Assembly (NCBI GenBank): GCA_000620205.1
Contig: JHVP01000005.1
Coordinates: 310,001-374,000 of the forward strand
DNA: 64,000 nt
Direction: 5' to 3'
DNA from: Geodermatophilaceae bacterium URHA0031
Lineage (GTDB): Bacteria > Actinomycetota > Actinomycetes > Mycobacteriales > Geodermatophilaceae
In this document: positions 34,628-43,922 of the stretch, in pieces
Layout of the letters: the number at the start of each line of letters is the position of its first letter
Position numbering within the stretch: the first letter of the stretch is position 1
The notes under the pieces: model-generated
Told to the model about the DNA's origin: nothing
The model's input: the letters and a program-made list of their open reading frames with translations, nothing else
Database searches by the model: none
Translations under genes and position numbers: made by a program

Positions 34628-35227
34628 TCAGCTGCGGTCGAGCACCAGGTCCCACGCCACCCCGGTGGCGCCGCACGCGAAGCCCTGCAGGGTCGACTCG
34701 GCGTAGCTGCCCACCAGCCGGCCGTCCCGGACGCTGAGCTCCAGCCGCCACAGGGCGCTGCTGGTGGGATCCCCGTCGCAGGTCGGCGCCACCGCTGCCG
34801 GGAGCGGTCCGGCAGCCCGGAAGCGGCCGTCATGCACGTCGAGCGGAGGCGCGCCGTAGCTGCTGTCGAAGGGCGTCACGGCGCAGGGCTGCCGGGAGCA
34901 GTCGATGGTGAGCGTCACCGACCGGACAGCGGCGCACCCCCCGTCGAACCCTGCGCAGCGGGCCAGCGACCCCTCGCCCGACCACGTCCCCGCGACCTCC
35001 GCCGGCGGCACCAGGCTGCCGGCCAGCGGGGTGACCCGGGGCGAGGGACCGGCATCCCGCCCGCCGTCGGTCCCGAGCTGGACGACCACGACGGCGACCA
35101 GCCCGGCGAGCGCCAGGGAGAGCCCCGTCGTCACCCACCGGCGCGGGCGGCGGGAGGACGACCCAGCCGGAGGTGCCGGGGCACCGGCGTGCGGACCGTC
35201 CACCGGGTCACCCCCCAGCTCCGGCAC
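34628..35227 (-). CDS. Hypothetical single-pass membrane protein with extracellular cysteine-rich domain
   Basis: A 199-residue protein not assigned to a named family. A short proline-rich cytoplasmic tail precedes one membrane helix (VTTGLSLALAGLVAVVVVQLG, about 32-52). The outer part has an immunoglobulin- or lipocalin-like pattern (VAGTWSGEGSLARC, SVTLTIDC, WRLELSVRDGRLVGSY) and six cysteines that may pair. The start is GTG at 35225-35227. It converges with the MFS gene (7 bases) and diverges from the DUF5313 gene (58 bases). Confidence 0.65.
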   Translation of the reverse strand: MPELGGDPVDGPHAGAPAPPAGSSSRRPRRWVTTGLSLALAGLVAVVVVQLGTDGGRDAGPSPRVTPLAGSLVPPAEVAGTWSGEGSLARCAGFDGGCAAVRSVTLTIDCSRQPCAVTPFDSSYGAPPLDVHDGRFRAAGPLPAAVAPTCDGDPTSSALWRLELSVRDGRLVGSYAESTLQGFACGATGVAWDLVLDRS

Positions 35228-35285
35228 AGCGGCGCTGCCGTGCCGCCGTGACCGTACCGACGTCCCGCCGTCCTACGCTGGACCG

Positions 35286-35741
35286 GTGACGACCGACCGG
35301 ACGGCTGAGCCCCCGGCTGAGCCCGTCATCCGCCCCGCACCGCACCGGTGGCTCTGGTACGCCTTCGGCGGCCGGCTCCCGGCCCGGCACCGCAGCTGGG
35401 TGCTCTTCGACACCACGACCGACACCTGGTGGGCCCGGCACGTGGCGCGCAGCCTCGTCCAGATGGCCGTCCCGATCGTGGCGGTGATGACGCTGATCCC
35501 GGCGGGCTGGGGGCTGCGCGCCGCCTGCGCCGGCGGCGGCGTCTTCCTGGCGATGATCTACTCGCTGGCCTACATGAACGAGACCGTCGAGCACCGGGTG
35601 GTCAAGGCCGGGTACCCCGCCGGGACGGCGCAGGCGGTCCGGGACCGGGGCTCCTCGGCCCGGCAGCGGGCGGAGAGCGAGCGCAAGCGGGCCGCCGCGG
35701 CCAGGCGTGCGGCCCGCTACCGGGACCGCGCCGGCCGCTGA
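35286..35741 (+). CDS. DUF5313 family membrane protein
   Basis: A 151-residue protein with the DUF5313 pattern: PAPHRWLWYAFGGRLPARHRSWVLFDTT near the start, two membrane helices (VPIVAVMTLIPAGWGLRAA, GVFLAMIYSLAYMNE) and a basic C-terminal tail with EHRVVKAGYPAGTAQ. It is an actinobacterial family of unknown function. The GTG at 35286 begins the conserved domain after a short acidic tail. A strong hairpin follows the stop. Confidence 0.8.
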   Translation: MTTDRTAEPPAEPVIRPAPHRWLWYAFGGRLPARHRSWVLFDTTTDTWWARHVARSLVQMAVPIVAVMTLIPAGWGLRAACAGGGVFLAMIYSLAYMNETVEHRVVKAGYPAGTAQAVRDRGSSARQRAESERKRAAAARRAARYRDRAGR

Positions 35742-35750
35742 CCGCACGGA

Positions 35751-35787
35751 CCGGAGGCCCGCCCCGCGGTGCGGGACGGGCCTCCGG
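35751..35787. terminator. Bidirectional terminator between DUF5313 and the beta-helix gene
   Basis: CCGGAGGCCCGCCCCGC (35751-35767) pairs with 35771-35787 across a GGT loop; 16 of 17 positions match. It lies between two convergent stops at 35741 and 35797, and no T-run is present. Confidence 0.85.
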
Positions 35788-35796
35788 CGCAGCGGG

Positions 35797-37080
35797 TCAG
35801 CTGCCGCAGATCGACGCCGGGATGCTCGTGGCGCAGGTGTTCCCGCGGATCGAGATGTCCCTGCCCACCGGCGGGAACTGGGCGTCCAGCGGCGGCGGCC
35901 AGCCCCGCAGGACGTCGAGCGTGTTGCCGGTGATGCCGTTCTTCCACACCCGCACCGCCGTGACCGGACCCGGGTCGACGCCCAACGGGTTGTTGAACGG
36001 CGGCAGCGTCAGCAGCGCGACCCCCGCGCTCGGGAACTGGAGGGTCGCCGGGTCCACGGCCGAGTTGTTGTCCCGGATCCTGTTGTCGTAGATGCCCACG
36101 TGGTCGGCGTTCACCACGGCCATCCCGGTCCCGGAGACCCGCAGCGCGGCCTCCACCTCACCGATCCCGGCGAGGCAGAAGCGGTCGTTGCCCGAGGACT
36201 CGTTGGCCCGGATCTGCCAGTCCCCGCCCTTGACGTTGCGCGAGGCGTCCGGGATCTCCGTGGCGGCGTCGTCGAAGACCAGGACGCCGACGCAGTTCCC
36301 GGACACGTAGTTGTGCCGCATGATCCCGGAGCGGGACTCCCGGGCGAAGATGCCGATGTTGTAGCCCTGGACGTCGTTGGCCACGACGTCCGTGTACGCC
36401 TTCGACGAGTCCGTCGACCCGATGCCCGCCGTGCCGCTGTTCGGCTGGTCCGCGGTGCCGCGGTCGACGCCCTCCTCGATGTTGCGCAGGATCCGGCTGT
36501 GCGTGGAATCCGCCGCGAGGATGCCGTAGCGGTCGTGGCCGTGGCCCTTCGTCTTCTCCACGTGGAAGCCGTTGGCCCCCCAGGCGGCGATCCCGTTGGC
36601 CGGGTGGTTCCAGGTCGACACCGCGGTCACCTTGACCGGGCCGTCGGGGTCGAGGAAGAACAGACCGGAGACGTCGTCAGCGAAGGTGTCCGGGTCGCCC
36701 TCCGGGTCGGCGGCGTTCTGCGCCTCCCAGCACGGCGTCGCGTCGACCTCGGGCAGGTCCGCGGCGGTCGTCCACTCCGGCCAGACGATCTTCGTCGCGT
36801 CCCGTCCCGCGCCCTTGATCGTCAGGCCCTTGTGGTCGACGCAGACGGCCTCCTCGTAGGTGCCCGCCTCGATCGTGATCGTGTCGCCGGACGCCGCCGA
36901 GTCCACGGCCTCCTGGATGGACTCACCGGGGTGCACCACCCAGGTCTGGGCACCGCCTCCACCGGCCCACGCGGCCGTGGCCGGCAACGCGGTGAAGAGC
37001 ACGGCGGCGGACGTCGTCACCGCCAGCCGTCGCCCTCCCCTGCGGTGCCGCGTCGCTCTGTTCGTACTGGGCTGGTGCAT
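35797..37080 (-). CDS. Secreted right-handed parallel beta-helix protein
   Basis: A 427-residue exported protein: a signal peptide with an arginine-rich start and a hydrophobic core (LAVTTSAAVLFTALPATAAWA), then GGAQTWVVHPGESIQEAVDSAASGDTITIEAGTYEEAV, the typical opening of pectate-lyase-like beta helices. Asn/Asp-rich turns repeat about every 22-25 residues (ILRNIEEGVDRG, NDVQGYNIGIFARE, MRHNYVSGNCVGVLVFDD, VGIYDNRIRDNNSA). No lyase catalytic set can be picked out, so the substrate, if any, is unknown. GGGAGGACGA before the ATG at 37078-37080 decides the start; an upstream 50-codon extension lacks family character. Confidence 0.82.
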   Translation of the reverse strand: MHQPSTNRATRHRRGGRRLAVTTSAAVLFTALPATAAWAGGGGAQTWVVHPGESIQEAVDSAASGDTITIEAGTYEEAVCVDHKGLTIKGAGRDATKIVWPEWTTAADLPEVDATPCWEAQNAADPEGDPDTFADDVSGLFFLDPDGPVKVTAVSTWNHPANGIAAWGANGFHVEKTKGHGHDRYGILAADSTHSRILRNIEEGVDRGTADQPNSGTAGIGSTDSSKAYTDVVANDVQGYNIGIFARESRSGIMRHNYVSGNCVGVLVFDDAATEIPDASRNVKGGDWQIRANESSGNDRFCLAGIGEVEAALRVSGTGMAVVNADHVGIYDNRIRDNNSAVDPATLQFPSAGVALLTLPPFNNPLGVDPGPVTAVRVWKNGITGNTLDVLRGWPPPLDAQFPPVGRDISIRGNTCATSIPASICGS

Positions 37081-37334
37081 TCGTCCTCCCTCGTCGAGGC
37101 GTGCTCGGGAACCCGCCGTTGGCGTCCTGGCCCGTGCACTGCTGGTCCTCAGGGACCGGGACGCATGGCAACGATGGGGAGGATGTGACGGACCGGTCCA
37201 GTGACACGCCAGGGACGGCGGAGAGTCCATGCCGGGGTCGTGCGCGCACGTCCGACCTCGGTCGGGCCCCGACCGGCGTCAACCGCACACTGGTCATCTA
37301 CGGGCCGGAACGTCCACTTCTGCGGGGCGGAGGA

Positions 37335-40300
37335 TCAGCGGGCCGGGCCCAGCCGGGCGACGAGCGCCGGGCCGACCTCCGCGGTCACCGTGCCGGCGGC
37401 GGCCCAGCCGAGCACGGTCAGCCAGGCCAGTGGGTCCAGCGGCGTGCAGCCGAAGAACTGGCTCATCCCGGGGACCTGGACGACGGCGACCAGCACGGCC
37501 ACCGAGCCGGCGGCGGTCGCCAGCACGAGCGGGCTGCGCCGCCCGGACCACGCGGTCTGGCCCAGCTGGGTGCCGATGAGCGCGGCCAGGCCCATCGTGC
37601 TGGCCCGCCGGTACGGGCCGGTGAGCCGACCGGTCGCCCATGCCCCGGTCGCCCCGACGGTGGTCGCCGCCCCTCGCACCAGCACGCTGCGCCGGACGGC
37701 GTCGGTGAAGCCCCGCTGCGGGCCGGCCAGCAGGACCGCCGCCAGCGGGTGCCCGGCGAGCGGCCCCTCCGCCACCTCCGGGGTGACCGTCCGCGGCGTC
37801 GAGACCGCCACGGCGAGTGCCGGGAACATGTCGGTGAGCAGGTTGACCAGCAGCAGCTGCCGGGTCCCGAGCGGCGACCGGCCACCGAGGACCGTGCCGA
37901 GCACCGTGAACGTGACCTCGCCGGCGTTGCCGCCCACCAGCACCGACACCGCGTCCCGGACCCGCGACCACATCGCCCGGCCCTCGGCGATGGCATCGAC
38001 CAGCCGGGTCAGGTCCTGGTCGGTCAGCACCAGGTCCGCGGCGGTGCGGGCGGCCGGGGACTCCGCGCCGGAGACCCCGACCCCGACATCGGCCAGCCGG
38101 ATCGCGGCGGCGTCGTTGACGCCGTCGCCGGTCATCGCCAGGGTGGCCCCGGCCCTGCGCAGGGCGGCGACCAGGGTGACCTTCTGCTCCGGGGAGAGCC
38201 GCGCGAAGACGGCGGCGGTCCGCACCAGCTCGGCGCGCTCGGCCTCCGAGGCCCGGGCCAGCTGGGAACCGGTCACCACCCGGTCGGCGTCCGGGAGGCC
38301 GGCCTGCGCGGCGATCGCGGCGGCCGTCTCCGGGTGGTCGCCGGTCGCGATGACCACCCGGACACCCGCGGCGCGCAGTTGCTCGACAGCCGCGACGGAG
38401 GACGCGCGCAGGGTGTCGGCGAGGCCGACCAGCCCGCGCAGGGTGAGGTCGTGCGCCGCGTCGTCGAGGTCCTCCGGCGCACCGTCCGCCGCACGGTCGG
38501 CGACCGCCAGGACCCGCAACCCGTCGGACGCCAGCTCCTGCACCCCCTCCGGTGCGCCACGGGGGTCGGCACACCGGCGGAGGACCACCTCGGGCGCGCC
38601 CTTGACCACCAGACGGCCGTTCCGGACGACGGCGGAGAACCCGCGATCGGCGGCGAAGGGCAGGCACGCCTGCGGGTCGCCGTCGGCGGCGAGCTCCCGC
38701 TCGGTCGCCGCGCCGACCACCGCCCGGTCGGTCTCGTGGACCCGGTCGTCGCCGTCGGCGACCGCGGCAGCGGCCAGCCGGAGGACGTCGTCCTCCCGCG
38801 ACTCCCCGAGCGGGACGAGCCGGACCACGCTCAGCCGGTTCTCGGTCAGCGTCCCGGTCTTGTCGAAGCAGACCGTGTCCACCCGCCCGAGCGCCTCCAG
38901 CACCCGAGCGCTCCGCACCACCGCACCGTGCTCGGACAGCCGCCGGGCCGCCGCCTGCTGTGCCACGGTCGCCACCAGCGGCAGCCCCTCCGGCACCGCG
39001 GCCACCGCGATGGCCAACCCGGAGCCGACGGCCTCGCGCAGCGGACGCCCCCACAGCACGCCGAGAGCGGTGACGACCGCACCGCCGGCGAGGGTCAGCG
39101 GCAGCACCGCCCGGGTCAGCTCGCCCAGCCGCGCCTGCACGCCGGCCGGCGGCGCCGCACCGCCCGCGGCCCGCGCCGCACGGCCGGCCTGCGTCGCGGA
39201 CCCGACCGCGACGACGACGGCCCGACCTCGGCCGGCGACGACCGTGGTGCCGTCGAAGAGCATGCAGGTGCGGTCGGCCACCTCGGCCCCGGGCGTGGCC
39301 CCCACCGACTTGCCCACCGCGAGGGACTCACCGGTCAGGTCGGACTCGTCCACCTCGAGGTCGGCCGCCTCCAGCAGCCGGGCGTCCGCGGCGAGCACGT
39401 CACCGGCCTCGACCTGGACCACGTCGCCGATCCGCAGCGCGGTCCCCGGCACGTCCTCCCGGCCGCCGTCGGTCTCCCGGTGCACGGGCACGTCCTGCTC
39501 GAGCAGCAGCGACTCCAGCACCGTCTCGGCCCGCAGCCGCTGGAGGCCGCTGATGAGCGCGTTGCCGACGGTCACGCTGCCGACCAGCACGGCGTCCGTC
39601 GACTGCCCCAGCACCGCGGTCGCCGCCGCGCCGGTGGCGAGCACCGGGGTGAGCGGATCGGCGAGCTCGGCGGCGACCGTCCGGGCGAAGCGGAGCGGGA
39701 CCCGGACCACCGGGAGCCCGGTCACCACCCGGACCGGGGCCGGCGCGGCCCGCCCTCGCGCCGGTCCGGAGGGAAGCTCCGACACCCGCCGCAGCACGTC
39801 GTCGGGGTCGAGGGCGTGCCACGGCGTGTGCACGGACGGCGGAGGTGCCGGACGCCGGGCCACCCGGAACGCCGTCCAGGCGCCGTCGAGCATGCTCCAG
39901 GTGCACGCCGTCTTCCCCGGGGTGGTGGCCCGGCGCTGGCCGCTGCGGGGGCTCCCCACCGCGGCGAGCAGGCCGCCGAGGACGTTGCCGGTGAGCGCGG
40001 TGCCGACCGAGCGCCGGCTGACCGCGCGCGCGGCGGTCGTCGCCGTGACGAGCCGCCAGGCCTCGGTCAGGCCGGGCGGGGTGACGAGGTCCGCCCCCCA
40101 CGCCGGGGAGCGCCCGGCCAGGACCGGGGCCACGGCCACGTCACCGGCCAGCAGCGCCGGCCCATCGGTGGCCGAGACGACGAGCACGCCGCGGCCGTCG
40201 GCCTGGAGGCGGCGCACGGTGTCGACGAGCGCCTCGTCCGCCGGTGACACCTCGTCGGCCGCGCCGGCGATCTCCCGGGTCCCGACGTGGCGGGACAGGA

Positions 40301-41867
40301 CGAGCCGGTGCCCGGCGTCCACGACTGCTCCCAGCAGGGCCTCCGCGTGCGGGTCGAGCTCGGCGGCGACCGTGACCTCACCCAGCCGACGCCGGCCCAG
40401 CAGCAGGGTCCGCACAGCGCCGCCGGGCGCGTCCGGCGACTCGCGCGGCGGCCCGAGGCGCAGGGCCGCGCCGTCGCCGGGGCGCGCACCGTCGCCGAGC
40501 AGCCGGGTGGCCGCGCTCCACACCGCGGCGGCGTCCCATCCCTCGGCCGCCGCCCGGGCGTCGAGGACGGCCGGCGGCCCGGTGCACAGCGCCGCGCCGT
40601 CGACCACCACCGCGTCGACCCGGTCCAGCCGGCGGTACGCCGAGCCGTCCATCGGCAGCACGCCCCGGCGGCACAGCAGGAAGTCGGTGACGGCGGCGAA
40701 GGACTCCCGGCCGAGGACCGCGGCCTTCGGCGTCAGCGCCTTGAGCAGGTCCGCGGACCGGCCGGGACGACGGGTCAGCGGGAGCAGTCCGACCGCGCCG
40801 CCCAGGGCCGCCGGAGCGAGCCGCGCGCGGTAGGCCTCGACCGGCCCCTGCGGCAGCGGCCCGGGGCGCTCGCCCGGTGGTTCGAGCGGGGTGGAGCTGT
40901 CCTCCTCCGGCTCGGCCCGGCAGAGCTCGGACTCGCGCCGCCGCCAGACCTGTCGCCGGGCGCGCACCTCCAGGGCCCGCTGGAGCGCGGCGGCCGCGTT
41001 GATCGCCGGGACCGAGGGGCTCTGCGTGCAGGCGTGCAGCAGCGCGCTCGTCCCGGCGAAGGCCAGACCGGTGCCGACCGCCCCGAGCCGGGCCTCCAGC
41101 GCGGACCTCAGCCACTGCTGGGTGTCCAGCAGCGCGATGACCAGCGTCGCGTGCCGGGTCAACGGCGGGATCGGCAGCACCCTGCCGGCGACGGCCACCC
41201 CGACTGCCGCGACGTCGACGGCGGCGTCCAGCAGCGCCGCCAGCAGCGGCTCCAGGTCGGCCGGGTGGTCCAGGCGCTGGGGGAACACCTGCGTGCCGCC
41301 ACGGGACTGCTCGATCGCGGTGACGACGCCGACGACCTGCTCGACCGAGACCTGCCGTTCGTCGATCGCGACCAGCACCCGGCCGACGATGTCGTTGACC
41401 GTCGCCCACTGGACGCCTTCCAGCCGCTCCAGGTGACGGCGCAGCGCCCGGCGGACCTCCGGCTGGTCCTCGGCGGGCGGCGCGGCGACCTCGACGTGCA
41501 CGTGGCCGTGCTCGGCCCACACCCGCCGGGTGTGCCGGGCCATCGGGGGTTCAAACATGCCCCGGGCGACGTCGGCGAGGTGCCGGACGTGGCCGTCGGG
41601 GATCGGGTCGGCCCCGGTGACCACCGTGCCGACGGCACGGGTCCCGGCGACCGCCGCCTGCCGGGCCAGCGAGAGCGAGCCGCCGGCGACCGCTGCGGCA
41701 CCGCCCGCGGCGGCCCGGGCGAGGTCCGTCGCCCGGCGGGCCGGCTCGCCGAGCAGCCCGGCGGTCAGGGCCACGGGCGCGACGACGGCGCCGGCACCGA
41801 CGACGGCCAGGCTCACCACGGTGCCGGCCGCGCGGCGCGCGAGGCCCATCCGGCGGAGCGTGGCCAT
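37335..41867 (-). CDS. Giant cation-transporting P-type ATPase (CtpI/CtpH-like)
   Basis: A 1510-residue P-type ATPase, about twice the usual length. The C-terminal 750 residues are the working pump: TGESLAVGKSVG in the actuator domain, phosphorylation site FDKTGTLTENRL with Asp1002, MTGDGVNDAAAIRLADVGVGVSG in the hinge, and a membrane C-terminus. The N-terminal half holds alanine-rich helices, an HMA-like module (HVHVEVAAPPAEDQPEVRRAL, ATVNDIVGRVLVAIDERQVSVEQVV, about 95-175) and a degenerate copy of the ATPase core, where the DKTG site has become VVVDGAALCTG. This matches mycobacterial CtpH/CtpI, whose ion is not firmly known. The ATG at 41867 is preceded by GGGAGAG. Confidence 0.9.
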   Translation of the reverse strand: MATLRRMGLARRAAGTVVSLAVVGAGAVVAPVALTAGLLGEPARRATDLARAAAGGAAAVAGGSLSLARQAAVAGTRAVGTVVTGADPIPDGHVRHLADVARGMFEPPMARHTRRVWAEHGHVHVEVAAPPAEDQPEVRRALRRHLERLEGVQWATVNDIVGRVLVAIDERQVSVEQVVGVVTAIEQSRGGTQVFPQRLDHPADLEPLLAALLDAAVDVAAVGVAVAGRVLPIPPLTRHATLVIALLDTQQWLRSALEARLGAVGTGLAFAGTSALLHACTQSPSVPAINAAAALQRALEVRARRQVWRRRESELCRAEPEEDSSTPLEPPGERPGPLPQGPVEAYRARLAPAALGGAVGLLPLTRRPGRSADLLKALTPKAAVLGRESFAAVTDFLLCRRGVLPMDGSAYRRLDRVDAVVVDGAALCTGPPAVLDARAAAEGWDAAAVWSAATRLLGDGARPGDGAALRLGPPRESPDAPGGAVRTLLLGRRRLGEVTVAAELDPHAEALLGAVVDAGHRLVLSRHVGTREIAGAADEVSPADEALVDTVRRLQADGRGVLVVSATDGPALLAGDVAVAPVLAGRSPAWGADLVTPPGLTEAWRLVTATTAARAVSRRSVGTALTGNVLGGLLAAVGSPRSGQRRATTPGKTACTWSMLDGAWTAFRVARRPAPPPSVHTPWHALDPDDVLRRVSELPSGPARGRAAPAPVRVVTGLPVVRVPLRFARTVAAELADPLTPVLATGAAATAVLGQSTDAVLVGSVTVGNALISGLQRLRAETVLESLLLEQDVPVHRETDGGREDVPGTALRIGDVVQVEAGDVLAADARLLEAADLEVDESDLTGESLAVGKSVGATPGAEVADRTCMLFDGTTVVAGRGRAVVVAVGSATQAGRAARAAGGAAPPAGVQARLGELTRAVLPLTLAGGAVVTALGVLWGRPLREAVGSGLAIAVAAVPEGLPLVATVAQQAAARRLSEHGAVVRSARVLEALGRVDTVCFDKTGTLTENRLSVVRLVPLGESREDDVLRLAAAAVADGDDRVHETDRAVVGAATERELAADGDPQACLPFAADRGFSAVVRNGRLVVKGAPEVVLRRCADPRGAPEGVQELASDGLRVLAVADRAADGAPEDLDDAAHDLTLRGLVGLADTLRASSVAAVEQLRAAGVRVVIATGDHPETAAAIAAQAGLPDADRVVTGSQLARASEAERAELVRTAAVFARLSPEQKVTLVAALRRAGATLAMTGDGVNDAAAIRLADVGVGVSGAESPAARTAADLVLTDQDLTRLVDAIAEGRAMWSRVRDAVSVLVGGNAGEVTFTVLGTVLGGRSPLGTRQLLLVNLLTDMFPALAVAVSTPRTVTPEVAEGPLAGHPLAAVLLAGPQRGFTDAVRRSVLVRGAATTVGATGAWATGRLTGPYRRASTMGLAALIGTQLGQTAWSGRRSPLVLATAAGSVAVLVAVVQVPGMSQFFGCTPLDPLAWLTVLGWAAAGTVTAEVGPALVARLGPAR

Positions 41868-41962
41868 CGGCTCTCCCGCGACGACTGTGCTGCCGGACAC
41901 TACGCCGCCCGGCGGCCCCGCCGCACCCGTCCGCTCACCGGTGCCGGCCCCGTCCCGAGCGG

Positions 41963-42880
41963 TCACACGACGGCGAGCGGGTCGAGCATCGAGCCGGTGG
42001 TGCCCTCGATCTTCAGCGGGAGGGCGATGAACAGGAACTCGAACGCCCGCGCGCGGGAGATCTCCTCCAGGTAGATCGACTCGAACAGGTAGATGCCGTT
42101 CTCGATCAGCAGCAGCGTGTGCACCGGCTGCGGGTTGGCCGGGCTGCCGGGGTCCGGGGCCGGCTGCACCTCGAAGGTCTCGGTGTCGCTGCCCACCGCG
42201 ACCACCCCCTGCTCCAGCAGCCACCGGGCGGCGGAGATGTCGGGGCCGGCGGTGACGTGCCGGGCGAGCCCCTCCGGGTCGGGCCACTGGCTGAGGTACC
42301 CGGACCGGATGAGCACCACGTCGCCGGGGCGCACCTCGGTCCCCTGCGCCTCGGCCACCGCCTGCAGCTCCTCGGCGCCGACCGGCTCGTGGGCCGGCAG
42401 GGCCTCGATCCCGCGGTGGGCCGGCACGTCCAGCAGCACACCGCGGGTGACGAAGTGCGGCAGCTTGGCACCGTCGCCGCGCTTGGGCCCCCGGTCGCCG
42501 AGGTGCTCACGGGCGTTGCCGCCGCCGTACCAGTGGTCGTCCTCGCCGATCGTCATGTGCGCGAGCGCGTCGACGTGCGCCCCGCTGTGCGAGGTGCCGC
42601 TGACCACCTCCGCCATGTAACCCAGGTTGACCTCGTTGCGCGGACCCCACGGCTGCACGCCGTCCCCGCGCAGGCCGTTCGGCGTCCGGGACATCGAGAC
42701 CTGGAACGGCGGGTGCGCGCCGAACAGCGGCATCCCGGTGTACCGCGGCACCGACAGCGAGTAGGCGGTGCCGCGCGTCGGCAGCGACAGCGCGGCCAGC
42801 AGGTCCTCGGGTCGCTGCCGGGCGGCCGGCCCCCGCTCCGGGTCCGCGGGCGCTGCGGTGGGTGCTGTCTCGGGGCTCAT
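41963..42880 (-). CDS. Cyclase family protein (kynurenine-formamidase-like metal hydrolase)
   Basis: A 305-residue member of the cyclase/KynB family (Mn/Zn-dependent hydrolases). The metal motif is SGTSHSGAHVDALAH (about residues 92-106), the family's HxGTHxDxPxH with alanine in place of the threonine. Conserved followers are VTRGVLLDV, VRPGDVVLIRSGY and VVAVGSDTETFEV. Such enzymes open amides, lactones or cyclic anhydrides. It is divergent from the BKACE gene, with a near-perfect palindrome between them, and so belongs with the catabolic cluster to its right. GGAGAG lies upstream of the ATG at 42878-42880. The substrate cannot be inferred. Confidence 0.88.
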   Translation of the reverse strand: MSPETAPTAAPADPERGPAARQRPEDLLAALSLPTRGTAYSLSVPRYTGMPLFGAHPPFQVSMSRTPNGLRGDGVQPWGPRNEVNLGYMAEVVSGTSHSGAHVDALAHMTIGEDDHWYGGGNAREHLGDRGPKRGDGAKLPHFVTRGVLLDVPAHRGIEALPAHEPVGAEELQAVAEAQGTEVRPGDVVLIRSGYLSQWPDPEGLARHVTAGPDISAARWLLEQGVVAVGSDTETFEVQPAPDPGSPANPQPVHTLLLIENGIYLFESIYLEEISRARAFEFLFIALPLKIEGTTGSMLDPLAVV

Positions 42881-42959
42881 GCGGGCTCTCCTCGGTCGTT
42901 CCGGTCGGGGCCGGCGCCGGGCGACCTCCCAGTGGCCGGCGCCACATCGGCACGCTACC

Positions 42960-42972
42960 CTCGATTATCGAG
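42960..42972. promoter_or_regulatory. Operator-like palindrome A, between cyclase and BKACE genes
   Basis: CTCGATTATCGAG is a near-perfect palindrome, mismatched only at its centre. It lies 24 bases before the BKACE ATG. The core TCGATTATCGA matches the motif at 44637-44647 and 51676-51686. On the minus strand it contains GATAAT, a good -10 element for the cyclase gene. The local GntR protein is the obvious candidate to bind it; this is an inference. Confidence 0.65.
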
Positions 42973-42995
42973 AGGACACATCCAGGGAGGTACTC

Positions 42996-43922
42996 ATGGC
43001 CAGGTCCGCGAAGTCGGCGATCATCACCTGCGCGCCCACCGGGGCGATCCACACCCCGACGATGTCCCCGGCCCTGCCGGTGACCCCCGAGGAGATCGCC
43101 GAGGCAGCCCTCGGCGCTGCGGCGGCCGGCGCGGCGATCGTCCACCTGCACGTGCGCGACCCGCAGGACGGTCACCCGGTGCAGGACCCAGGGCTGTTCA
43201 AGGAGGTCCTGGCGGTCGTCAAGGACCGCTCCGACGTGGTCATCAACCTGACCACCGGTGGCAGCCCGCACATGACCGTCGACGAGCGGATCGCCCCCGC
43301 GGTGCAGCTCGCCCCCGAGCTCGCCTCGCTGAACATGGGCTCGATGAACTTCGGGCTGTTCCCGATGCTCGACCGGTACCCGAGCTTCCAGCACGAGTGG
43401 GAGCGGGAGCGGCTGGCCGACAAGGACGTCGTCTTCAAGAACACCTACGCCGACATCGAGCGGATCCTCAAGGTCTGCGGCGACCAGGGCACCCGCTTCG
43501 AGTTCGAGTGCTACGACACCGCACACCTGTACAACCTGGCCAACATGCTCGACCGCGGCCTGGTGCGCCCGCCGCTGTTCGTGCAGACCGTCTTCGGCCT
43601 GCTCGGCGGCACCGGCGCGGACTTCGAGGACCTCGCGCACATGCACCGGACGGCGCACCGGCTGTTCGGCGAGGACTTCGAGTGGTCGGTGCTCGGCGCC
43701 GGCTCCGCGCAGATCCGGCTGGGGACGATCGCGCTGTCCCTCGGCGGCAACGCCCGCGTCGGGCTGGAGGACTCGCTGTGGGACGGGCCGGGGAAGCTCG
43801 CCGAGTCCAACGCTGCCCAGGTGGAGCGGATCACCGCCATCGCCGAGCTGCTGCACCGGCAGATCGCCACCCCGGCGGAGGCGCGGCGCCGCCTGGACCT
43901 GCGGGACTCCGGCGCCCGGTGA
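42996..43922 (+). CDS. BKACE family protein (3-keto-5-aminohexanoate cleavage enzyme-like)
   Basis: A 308-residue BKACE (DUF849) protein. It has the N-terminal AIITCAPTGAIHTPTMSPALPVTPEEI, the zinc-site segment IVHLHVRDPQDGHPVQD (about 45-60), VVINLTTGG, and ASLNMGSMNFG with FVQTVFGLLGGTG and GAGSAQIRLG further on. BKACEs condense a beta-keto acid with acetyl-CoA and release a CoA ester and acetoacetate. The keto acid is set by the pocket and cannot be read. GGGAGG is seven bases before the ATG. It overlaps the GntR gene by GTGA. Confidence 0.93.
   Translation: MARSAKSAIITCAPTGAIHTPTMSPALPVTPEEIAEAALGAAAAGAAIVHLHVRDPQDGHPVQDPGLFKEVLAVVKDRSDVVINLTTGGSPHMTVDERIAPAVQLAPELASLNMGSMNFGLFPMLDRYPSFQHEWERERLADKDVVFKNTYADIERILKVCGDQGTRFEFECYDTAHLYNLANMLDRGLVRPPLFVQTVFGLLGGTGADFEDLAHMHRTAHRLFGEDFEWSVLGAGSAQIRLGTIALSLGGNARVGLEDSLWDGPGKLAESNAAQVERITAIAELLHRQIATPAEARRRLDLRDSGAR

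Noticed and set aside
37101-40833. Very long open frames on the plus strand over the P-type ATPase
   Set aside because: They are antisense shadows caused by high GC; their translations are arginine/proline-rich with no domains, while the minus strand carries all P-ATPase motifs.
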